In this document: positions 1-14,504 of the stretch, one piece after another
Numbering within the stretch: the stretch's first letter is position 1
Layout of the letters: every line of letters begins with the position of its first letter
Origin: Pagrus major
Lineage: Eukaryota; Chordata; Actinopteri; Spariformes; Sparidae
Direction of reading: 5' to 3'
Length of the DNA: 64,000 nucleotides
Assembly (NCBI RefSeq): GCF_040436345.1
Contig: NC_133234.1
Coordinates: 9,672,446 to 9,736,445, forward strand
Translations under genes and position numbers: made by a program
Notes under the pieces: model-generated
Databases searched by the model: none
What the model saw: the letters and a program-made list of their open reading frames with translations, nothing else
Told to the model about the DNA's origin: nothing

Positions 1-95
1 AATACAAAATCGATGCCAAAATGTTCCGAAATCCTTTGAGTGAGGGCTAATCTATTTGTTTAACCTGATAATGTTTATGTTGCCGTCATCTCCAG

Positions 96-5289
<5,194 letters not shown>

Positions 5290-5636
5290 AGAAGAGGACT
5301 GGGTAGACAAAATGTGGGGGAGGATTTTCAGGGGGGAAACAGGGTGGTGAGGATTGTGGGTAAGAAGAGGGATGAAGAATGTTAATGATTGTTCCTTTAT
5401 CTGCATTTGCACACAGTTTGGACTGAAGTAACGTGTCGGTTATACCTCAGAGTTGTCAGTAGATTACTTCAGACTAAGTGCCAAGCTAATGTTGATGAAG
5501 GAACGATAACAACCGGTCTGTGGTCAGAGATTTCTAGAGCCTTCATTTGTCAGTACATAGCTTTCTTGAAGGTACTATATGCTGCTATGTTTCAAAGTCA
5601 AACAGTGATGACAAGTTAGACATCAGAGTCTGTTGT

Positions 5637-5696
<60 letters not shown>

Positions 5697-7330
5697 TGAC
5701 ACACTAAGCTTTGACCCAAACAGTGATATGATACCCTGCCAGCTGATGTGCTGCCGGTGTTTCTGCAGCTGTTCAAACAGGTTCAGTGCAGCCTGGAGCT
5801 CAGCCAGCTGATCACACTCCGTCACCTTGTTGCTTTAGGATTGTGTTGCACACTGCATGACAATGATATCAAGCTTTAGTCGACCTTTTCCATTCACTCT
5901 GAACAGATGAACACTGCTGTCGGTTGGGTCCATTTGTTGTTAAGTGTAGTGTTACTTGCTATGATCACATGGATCCAAAAGGAACTTCATGGCACACTCA
6001 TTCATTCACTCTCTCACATTGTTGTCTTCCCCCTAGTGGTCATGAGGAGATACTGTAGTGTGTACAAGACGCAGTGGCTCGCTAGTTTGATCAAAATTAC
6101 CACTTTAACGCAGCATCTAGTCGACACAAGTGTTTTCTATGGATTGTTGAAAGGCATTCTGGGTAACAGGAAATTACATAAGTGCGTGAGGCAGATTGAG
6201 AACAGGTGGATTCAACTTAAAACTAAATTAAGCTCACATGGCGTAACTTGATTACTGTATATCCGACAGTGAGAGCATTTAGGGGTCAGTTCTTGCATCC
6301 GTCTGTGAGCAAAGTATGATTTTATCCATCACATTACATATTCAGTCAGTGTGACAAATGTTGCAGAGAACCACTGCAGACTCTTCCTCATATACAGAAG
6401 GACTTGTATGCTTTAATTTGTGTAATATTACAGTAACAAAACCCTCTTCTTCCCCGCCACCATCACCACCACCATTTTTAAACTGCCTTTCTGATCAATC
6501 CTAACCTCTTTACAAGGTCAAATGCATCATATGGTTTTTCCCATTGTTTATTTATTTATACTTTTTCCTGCAAAAGGTTCAGTTCTTGTATGTATTTTGC
6601 ATAAAATATTTTGTTCAAAATTGGTTTTCCTCCTTTTGAACAGGGTAAACTTTGATTTCCTCTCTCATCCCATACTATCAGTGCCCTTTTTGGAGGGTAA
6701 CAAGTGACTTTTAACCCAATGAACTGAAATTGTATTTCACACTCAATTCTACCGTGAACAATGTAGAAGAACTGAACACTGATGTGATGCTGTATATTAC
6801 AACTTGCTTTAATTGGGCAATGTGGCCACTCAGAAGAAACCAAGGTTACTGTGTCAGCTGGTTTTGGTCCTCTTTGGGTATAATTAACTGAATTTCACTC
6901 CAAATCCTCAACATTGAGGATCAGTACATCAGATCAGATGATCAATAAAATGTCTAGAAGAAGAAGTTAATCACATGAAGTGAAGTTATACCACTCTCTT
7001 CCTCTGACCCACTGTATGTAAAGTGTCTGGTTCCATGTACATTTAAGTGTTTGTGGGTTTTTTTTTTTTGCTCCCAGATTATCTTTTCTGTGTTACAGAA
7101 ATGCCAATGGGTTGTAAAATAAAAATTCACATATCTCATTTATTTATATTGGCTCCAGTGATGTTACTAAAATCTATCTATAAGGTTGAGTTGCTGGTAT
7201 ATTTGTAGAGCTGTACAGTGATATACTGATCTATCCTCTTCCTTAAAACTCAGTGAATATGCAGAATATGTACAAAATGTGCAAGATAACCCTGAGCAAA
7301 TGAACAGAGCATTAAAATTGACATCTGGTC
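5290..7330 (+). other. aco2: aco2 3' untranslated / downstream region
   Basis: Non-coding sequence after the aco2 stop codon. A candidate poly(A) signal AATAAA lies at 6944-6949, and another A-rich AATAAA-like site is near 7117; which is used cannot be told from sequence. A CA microsatellite sits at 5639-5694. The short open frames in this stretch have no family resemblance that I recognise. Confidence 0.45.
5639..5694. repeat. (AC)n dinucleotide microsatellite
   Basis: An uninterrupted AC run of about 28 units, 350 bases after the aco2 stop codon. If the longer 3'UTR is used, it would be transcribed. Confidence 0.97.
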
Positions 7331-8242
7331 ATAATTGTCATGTTGGTCTTATTAAGCAGGCTTTAGAAAGACTTTGAAAGAATAGTTAGATTCCAAAATC
7401 AAGTGTTGGCGTCCCTGTAAATGTATAAATATAAATCTGTGCAACCTGTTTTGAGTGGCAGGGTCTTGACAGCTCAGATGCGTCACGTCGTCTGGAAAAA
7501 AAGGAATAAATATGGTGGTTGGTTTGCCTCCACAGAGGAGGAAATTTGCATCCACTATATTTTCTCTTTCTTATTGTCTTAATACTGGATGTCTTTAAAG
7601 AATATGAAAAGAAGTCGGTGTTTGATATTGTTTGATAACAGATGGACTGGCCAAAAGTCTGGCCCTTTTTTTAAAATATATATAGCACATAATGTGGCAT
7701 AATAATATATACAAATGACATGCTGTCAAGAGTTTGGCCTGTCTGAGTAGAGGTTCTCGCCTGAATACATAAAGTAGTGAATTTGTGTACAAATGCAGCA
7801 AACTAATACAAGATTCTTGCCCCTGATTTAAGTTGGCACTGTTCACACTGATCAGCTGAGAAGATATTGGATAAACAGGACTGGAAACTAGTCTAAAGAA
7901 GATTTAAGCTGCATATTTCTACACATGCCAACCTCTATTCATTATCATGGTCCAATGTGGCCTTTTAAGAATGTTGTCATCCCTCCATAATAAGACGCTT
8001 GTTTCCACTTAACAACTCTGTTGAAAAAATGTCTTGATCTCTTTCAAGAAATGTCACAGAAACAAAAAGCAGCTATAAAGGCCTGGAAACAATTAAATGG
8101 AGGAATTTCCACAGTTTCCTCTTTCGTCTTCTCAAAAAGGAGACTATAATATACCTTAACATAGAAAATGTACAATACCAGAGCAGTAACATTAGTTTGT
8201 GGACTGTGTATGTTAAGAGAACTCCACCAGACATATTTTAAG

Positions 8243-8243
<1 letters not shown>

Positions 8244-8319
<76 letters not shown>

Positions 8320-8381
8320 GTATATTATTATTATTATTATTATTATTATTATCATTATTATTATTATTATTATTATTATTT
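8244..8381. repeat. Compound (TA)n-(ATT)n microsatellite
   Basis: About 38 TA units, with two TG interruptions, run directly into about 19 ATT units with one interruption. The junction of two repeat classes suggests repeated slippage at one locus. Confidence 0.95.
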
Positions 8382-8820
8382 GAATAATAATTTCATGTGT
8401 GATATGGGTTTCTTCTTCAAAAAAGTCATATACCTCATTTAAAATTCTTAAAATTTCCTATACTCATTGAAACATTCAGAATCTATTAATATGCAGATAA
8501 TCTTCACTTCAGAAGTTTAACTTTAGGACACAAGTTGTCTCCTACTTCAATGAAAAATCTGTTCACAGTGTATGCATGCACTGGAGGTTTAAAGTTTCCA
8601 CATCACATTTTAACGAGTTGCATAGTGGAACATATTGGCCTCCAAACTTGTTGTGATGCCACTAAATCATCTTGTACTTTGTAACCTTCAGCAGATGATC
8701 ATGCAAACATACTTCTATGGTCAAACTTTTCGGATGAAGCACAAACATCCAGCTGAAGTAACAGTAAGCAAAACGCATTTTGAGTGGAGGATTTAAATTA
8801 AAATGGGCATGCATAATGCT

Positions 8821-8836
8821 TAATAATAATAACAAC

Positions 8837-8868
<32 letters not shown>

Positions 8869-8903
8869 TGCTAATAATAATAATAAATATAATAATAATA
8901 ATC
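8821..8903. repeat. (AAT)n microsatellite
   Basis: An imperfect AAT/AAC trinucleotide tract of about 27 units. The poly-Asn and poly-Leu open frames over it are repeat artefacts. Confidence 0.93.
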
Positions 8904-9714
8904 ACCCACCGGGTAGTTTTTGGGGTTTTTTTTTTTTTAACCTTACATTACTCTGGCCCACTGCACAATGATTGACTCAAGGATCATTTTTCATAAAGAA
9001 ATGCTGCATTTCTTCTCATTTTAAAAGGGTGATTTTGAAATATGTTCTTTATTCAGCATTCAAATACATTTTCATGAGATCTGTTGAACAAAGATGAAGG
9101 CGACTGTCAAGAATTTGATTATTTAACACTAAATTACACCACTGATTTGGTGTTGCATTTCTTTATAGCTGGGGCATCCACAAAAGACTGACTGAAAAGC
9201 AAGAATAATCAAAATCTGAGCAGCAGAGGCTGATATCCTGACTTTTAGTCACTATGGATCACCATGATCCAAAAATGCTGCATTCTACATATAGTACTAA
9301 TATTAAAGAATGTTTTCATAAGACCCTTTCTGACTGTTAAATACCCACATCTTTAAAGGGGCACTATGTAGTTTTGGAGAAGAAATTCAAACTGAAACTA
9401 AACTGACACATGACCAGTGTGTGCATTTGCAAGATGGATAGATGATGAGTTCATTTATTATTGAATAAGACATACACCAAAAGTAACTAACAACCAAAAG
9501 TATGCCTGCATACAAAAAAACTTGTTGGATGTGCTGGACCTAAAATTCAACTTTGAATAATGGAAAAAGTATCGTCATACTTGAAGAAAATACTGTATAA
9601 AACACACAGAGCAAAATAGTTCCAATTCAATCTCTTTCTTGTTTTATTATTTCAAATTATAATTGTTGTTTTTTCTGAAACCAAACACACCAGTTTATCA
9701 GGCATGCTTGGGTG

Positions 9715-9830
9715 GTGGGAGGAAACCGGAGTCCCCGGAGAAAAACCCACAAGTGCAGGCCCTGAAAATACTTACCTCGAATATACCCAAAATTGCCTAA
9801 TTTCCCTTGGGGATTAAAAAGATATCTACC
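9715..9830. repeat. Interspersed-repeat 3' end leading into the tetranucleotide field
   Basis: The stretch GGGAGGAAACCGGAGTCCCC followed by AAACCCAC resembles a very common teleost interspersed repeat as I remember it. The downstream GGGGATTAAAAAGATATCT is a typical end of a fish non-LTR retroelement that grows a microsatellite tail. Assignment to a named family is not possible by eye. Confidence 0.5.
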
Positions 9831-10456
9831 TAACTAACTACCTACCTACCCACCCACCCAACCAACCAACCAACCAACCAACCAACCACCCACTCACCCA
9901 ACCAACCAACCAACCAACCAACCAACCAACCAACCTACCTACCCACCCACCCACCCACCCAACCAACCAACCAACCAACCAACCAACCAACCACCCACCC
10001 ACCCAACCAACCAACCAACCAACCAACCAACCAACCAACCAACCAACCAACCACCCACCCACCCAACCAACCAACCAACCAACCAACCAACCAACCTACC
10101 CACCCACCCAACCAACCACCCAACCAACCAACCAACCAACCAACCAACCTACCCACCCACCCACCCAACCAACCAACCAACCAACCTACCAACCAACCAA
10201 CCAACCAACCAACCAACCAACCAACCAACCACCTACCTACCTACCTACCTACCTACCTACCTACCTTCCTTTGGGGATTAAAAAGATATCTACCTAACTA
10301 CCTACCCACCCACCCACCCACCCAACCAACCAACCAACCAACCAACCAACCAACCAACCTACCCACCCACCCACCCAACCAACCAACCAGCCTACCAACC
10401 AACCAACCAACCAACCAACCAACCACCCAACCAACCACCTACCTACCTGCCTACCG

Positions 10457-10514
<58 letters not shown>

Positions 10515-10560
10515 ATATTAACGAAAAAACTAACAAAATAATTAACTAACTAACTAACTA
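9831..10560. repeat. Large tetranucleotide field: CCAA / CCTA / CCCA / CTAA
   Basis: Over 700 bases are built almost only from four-base units: CCTA, CCCA and CCAA arrays alternating in blocks, ending in a CTAA array from about 10457. The unit GGGGATTAAAAAGATATCT occurs at the left edge (about 9809) and again inside (about 10272). A block of roughly 460 bases therefore seems to have duplicated. The field lies just beyond the stop codon of the minus-strand SUN gene and could be in its 3'UTR. The long Trp-Leu-Val-Gly open frames on the minus strand are products of the repeat. Confidence 0.95.
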
Positions 10561-10604
10561 ACGAAATATTCACTAAATAACTATCTATGAAATGACAGTG
10601 ACAG

Positions 10605-12825
10605 TTAGGTGGGGAGTTCACCGTGAACCCTGAAGTTGTAGAGGCAGGTGTAGTTCGTGTTTCCCCAGTTGTTGTCTACCTGTAGCTTCACATGATGGAA
10701 GACACCTTTGTCTTGGTACTGGTAAGAGACAAGAGAGACACATGAATAAAGAGCGTCAGGCATTGCAACAGAACAGATAAGAGGACAGGACATCAGAGAT
10801 AGAGATTACATTTTGATCCACCTAACATCTATATGGACCACATGGTGTTTTCTGAATCAGGTTTTAATAGCAGCTCTACCTCTACCTCTATAAGGTTAGT
10901 TTAACTGCCTCAGTTTGCAGCCATTATTATGGCAGAAAGAGATTTTATTCTGAGAAGATCACTAAACAGTTAAAGCTCATCTCTACTTCATGTCCTATAC
11001 AGAGACATACATGTATATTGTGAAATAATCTGGGAATGTTTTTGTTCAATGTTCACAATGTTTTTGGTTACAAATGCATGTTCATGGGAGTGATGCTGCA
11101 TCAATTATAGTATACTTACAGGCACTTTGAAGGTCTGTATTGCTGGACCGTCTTCATCGTAAACTAGTCTTCCCAAATAGATGTTCTGATCTTCTTTCCT
11201 CATTCCCTGTAGAAAAAAACAGAGAAAGTGATTAGTTGAACTTTTGGATGTGCAATGTATGCAGTATATATCTAGGATAATGACAGAAAATGGCTGACTT
11301 ACATAGATAGTGAATTCCCTCGGTGCACTCGCAATGTTGCCATAGGGGGAAAGGCTTTTTGTTATGTGGCTGATCGTCACGTGAGTGATGTTGATTAGGT
11401 GGGAAAGAGAGATAACGATATGTCCACGGTTGCCTGGAAAGCACCAGCAATGTCCTGGTTGTAATGGTGAATGTCCCTGAGGAGAGAAATGAAATATTTT
11501 AGTTTCCACACTCCATAAACTACCACTGTTTCTCTATGATCACATGAACTACCAGAAGTTGCAAAAGTGTAATTTACAATCCACTGTAAAACGATCTATG
11601 AACACTGTAAAAAAGCCTTCTCCTATGTAGTTTTGGAGAACAAATTCAAACTTAAAATTTTAATATTTACAATATTAATGAGGTAATAATACAAACTCAG
11701 AAATATTATTTTTTTTCCATGACTGAATTAATCATGACTGATTAAAATGATTTCCCCAAAACTACATAGTGCACCTTTAAGTTTTATAAGAAAAGATTAG
11801 GAGAGTTAGTGAATGTGAATTCCTACCTGGATCACACGTCGCTGTGATATGGATGAATACCACCAGTGATTCAGTTTGTCCATTATGTTCCAGATGGGTT
11901 TCCGGTGCCAATATGTGTCCGAGGATAAACTATGCCAAACTCTAGCACCTGCATGCACACAAATCAAGAACACAAAGTTAGAAATCAACCTCCAAACACG
12001 TTCCACAGTAACACACATACGAATCATCATGACACTGATGACGGATGATGGACAATAAGATAACTTACCTTGTGATTCTAAGGCAAAGTTGGGCATCGTG
12101 TCTGCCAGAGGAATAACCGTGTTTCTCTGCTGTCTGAGTGACTGCACCTCCTCTCTCAGCTGCATTATCATGTTTGTCATGATTACTGAAGGATGCAAAG
12201 CACAAAGGTTAGACAGGTTCCTACATTTTACATTTACATTTTAGGACAGGCTTTTGTCCAAAGCGACTTACAGTAATTCATACATACATTCCTACTAACA
12301 AAGAACTTAACCTAAAACCTGGACCAGGGACTAAAATAAAACCAGCTGTCCCAGGTTTTGATTTGTGTTCTAGAAATGATTATGGCAGAAAGTTTGAGAT
12401 CACTCACCAAAACCCAGAAGGACCAGCAGGAGGAAAGTGGCATTCATCACATGGCTACAAGTAGACCTGAGTGATGCCTTAGTCCCTGTGGTCTGAGTGC
12501 TTTCCTCGTCGTCAGTCATGTCCTGATACTCATCGAAATGGTCGTCACCGGCAATAGAGTCCTGGGAGCTGATTCCATCGTAGTTAATGGCACTTATGTG
12601 ACCACGGCTGTGGAGTCTCCTCCTCCGAAAGACCCTGAAGGATACAATGGAAGTTAGAAAAGACTGATACGTGTGAAGATTTTATGTATAGTGTTGTAAG
12701 CATACAGAATGTGTTCATATAGCACAGAGAACTGACCTGTATATCACCTCCTTGTAGGATATATATGGAGTTCCTTCTTCCGTATAATATCCTGACCGCT
12801 GCAGACGCAGGCTTTTTCTCAACAT
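10605..12825 (-). CDS. Small SUN-domain protein (SUN3/SPAG4/SUN5-like), complete
   Basis: SUN proteins sit in the inner nuclear membrane and bind KASH proteins, linking nucleus and cytoskeleton. Seven minus-strand exons join in frame: 12825-12737, 12634-12408, 12185-12069, 11948-11827, 11476-11303, 11206-11120, 10718-10605 (930 nt, 309 codons plus stop). The start at 12825 begins [14 protein letters not shown], a basic N-terminus like other SUN proteins. A basic patch RVFRRRRLH and an acidic stretch follow. A single membrane helix ([14 protein letters not shown]) crosses the exon 2/3 junction, then a short helical stretch ([12 protein letters not shown]). The SUN domain fills residues from about 145 to the end: [23 protein letters not shown] and [17 protein letters not shown]. 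The two internal SUN cysteines (GHCW, YTCLY) are present. The cysteine that bonds KASH peptides in SUN1/SUN2 is replaced by Ser (SLSSDTY). The protein is shorter than human SUN3 (about 357) or SUN5 (about 379). The exact paralogue is uncertain, so no symbol is given. Confidence 0.9.
11622..11780. mobile_element. Short palindromic TTAA-type MITE in a SUN-gene intron
   Basis: The ends are inverted copies: CTATGTAGTTTTGGAGAA on the left, and CCAAAACTACATAGTGCACC then TTTAA on the right. The same ends occur in a longer copy at 34979-35337. The left flank is worn, so a TTAA duplication is seen only on the right. There is no coding capacity. Confidence 0.7.
12220..12300. repeat. Fragment of a common teleost interspersed repeat
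   Basis: The stretch TTTTGTCCAAAGCGACTTAC is, from memory, the conserved core of a very abundant fish repeat (normally read as 'atccaaagcgacttaca'). It lies in an intron of the SUN gene, between exons 12069-12185 and 12408-12634. Confidence 0.6.
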
Positions 12826-12830
12826 GTTTG

Positions 12831-12935
12831 TAGAAATCCTGGTTGGTCCTGTAGAAATCCTGGTTGGTCCTGTAGAAATCCTTTTTGGTCCTGTGGAAAT
12901 CCTTGTTGGTCCTGTAGAAATCCTAGTTGGTAAAT
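12831..12935 (-). repeat. 21-bp tandem repeat just upstream of the SUN-gene start
   Basis: About five copies of a 21-base unit (plus-strand form TAGAAATCCTGGTTGGTCCT plus G, with small changes) abut the proposed ATG. The unit is a multiple of three. On the minus strand the repeat is open in the same frame as the SUN protein, reading R-I-S-T-G-P-T per unit, but it contains no ATG. An in-frame TAA lies upstream near 12960. It is therefore 5'UTR, or coding if an upstream exon splices in at a CAACTAG acceptor at its far edge. Confidence 0.85.
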
Positions 12936-13740
12936 AGATTCTAGATAAATGTCTTCCTTAGCGATATTATAAAGATTACTTTATAAAGATCTCCTGCTCC
13001 TCTCACACTACTACTTTTAAGCAAGTGGTGTTCAGATAATGATTCAGGCTACATCAATATTATATTCTCATGGATTCGTCAGATCAAAGCCCAGTGGAAA
13101 AGATGAAAGAACTGAACATTCTATACACAAATTAGGTTTATATTTAAAAACATCTAAAAATAAATGTTAAGCTATGTTTGTTTATATTTAAAAATGGTTC
13201 CGTCTGCTTGATGAATTTGTGATTTATTTACCCCCAACACATAATCAATAAAGTTTAAATCAGTTGTATTATGATGCAGTCGGGGCCCCTTTTTTTTGGC
13301 AGAAATGTGCTTCCATAGCAGTGGGTCCATTGAAATGTAGTAGGAGAGTTTGTGGGAAAAGGGCGATTGATTGCAGTGCATTTTCTGGTTTCAGTACAAT
13401 AAATAGGCTACGTACATCTTCTTGAAAGGAAAAAAAATCAAAATTGCTTCACACCATCTTATGACGGGATACATGAAACAATAAAAATAATAATAATAAA
13501 AAAAAATAATGACATTTTATTTTGCGCTGTAAAAAAAGAAAGAAAGGAAGAATCCATCACTTGTAACATGAGTAGATTTGACATTGAAATAGTATTTTAG
13601 AGGACATTAGCTCAAGCTTCATACACAATGCCTGCATGAAGATCCAATAAAAGATACCCTGTCCCTGTCCATTCAACACCCAGTTAAATCTCACTGGTCT
13701 GATGAAGAAGGAAAAAAATATAAACATTAAGAAACCGTCC
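12936..13740. other. AT-rich intergenic DNA between the SUN gene and the CpG-richer block
   Basis: Nothing recognisable as a gene. The stretch contains short A-runs and an AATAATAATAA tract near 13486. It presumably holds the promoter of the minus-strand SUN gene, but I see no motif strong enough to name. Confidence 0.5.
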
Positions 13741-14330
13741 ATGAGGAGAACAAAGAGTGGACTGTAGTATGGTGAAGCCCGCTGTTGTTTTTAGCACAGT
13801 AACCCCCTGCACCCCCGCCCCGTCTCTGCTGCCTCCTTTTCATTTGCTGCTGCCTTTTCATCCCGCCTGTGTGCGCCGCATCCATACCAAGATCCCCTCA
13901 CTTATTCACCACATGTCCCCGCAGCTTTCGCCGGCTCTAATCAGACATAATTGCCTTAAATCGCCTCAAAAACACGGGGCCGCGTCGATGATCGTGTGAC
14001 TGACAGCTGATCGGCGCTTTGACGGTAAGCAATCGTGTAATCGATCGGGGTTTATGTGTGATTTTGGAGCGTGGCTTTACACATCCGAGCCTTTTATTCT
14101 CCGTGTCGGGCAGACGGCGTCGGTTTGTGGCAGCATTGTGATGAAATGTCTTCAACCCATAGCGCAGATTTACCAATCTGAGCCTGCATCTTCTTATATG
14201 TGTCCCATTTCGAGACCCATTTTGGTGTCACGTTTATTGGCCACCGGTGAAGCATCCTTTCGCCTTGTTGTCTCAAGCTGCCACAGTGTGAGAATGTTCT
14301 GGAAACAAGCCGCCTGAAGGGCTTTTATTT
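13741..14330 (+). promoter_or_regulatory. CpG-richer block; candidate promoter / non-coding first exon, possibly of csdc2
   Basis: This 600-base block has clearly more GC and CpG than the surrounding AT-rich DNA (for example around 13870-14060: GTGCGCCGCATCC, GGGGCCGCGTCGATGATCGT, GATCGGCGCTTTGACG). A good splice donor, GACG|GTAAGC, lies at 14024/14025. The csdc2 coding exon has an upstream acceptor at 19430-19431, so csdc2 must have at least one upstream non-coding exon. This block is a reasonable place for it. That link is inference; no transcript evidence is available here, and a conserved enhancer is an equal alternative. Confidence 0.35.
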
Positions 14331-14443
14331 TGTAGTGAATTATTAAGGCTCTGACAGCTTCACATTCAAACAAATTATATCACAAACCAGGCTGTGTGTG
14401 TGTGTTTAAAGGCTTAATATAAAGTTTAAAGACTGGCTGGCTC

Positions 14444-14444
<1 letters not shown>

Positions 14445-14501
<57 letters not shown>
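14445..14501. repeat. (GT)n microsatellite
   Basis: An uninterrupted GT run of about 28 units. The histidine-threonine open frame on the minus strand is its shadow. Confidence 0.97.

Positions 14502-14504
<3 letters not shown>

Larger units (their letters stand above)
7331..9714. other. AT-rich intergenic DNA with simple repeats
   Basis: No gene is recognised. The stretch holds a compound (TA)n/(ATT)n microsatellite at 8244-8381, an (AAT)n tract at 8821-8903, and near 9350-9420 a fragment of the short repeat containing CACTATGTAGTTTTGG. That repeat recurs at 11622-11780 and 34979-35337. Confidence 0.7.

Noticed and set aside
8168..8383. Poly-Ile/Tyr open frames
   Set aside because: They are shadows of the (TA)n and (ATT)n microsatellites.
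9838..10228. Long minus-strand open frames made of Trp-Leu-Val-Gly repeats
   Set aside because: They are translations of the tetranucleotide arrays, open in several frames at once.
12831..12935. CRISPR-like array of short repeats
   Set aside because: The units are directly adjacent with no spacers, and the genome is vertebrate.
13757..13999. 80-codon plus-strand open frame rich in Pro
   Set aside because: It lies in the CpG-richer block where stop codons are rarer by composition; no domain and no supported start context.
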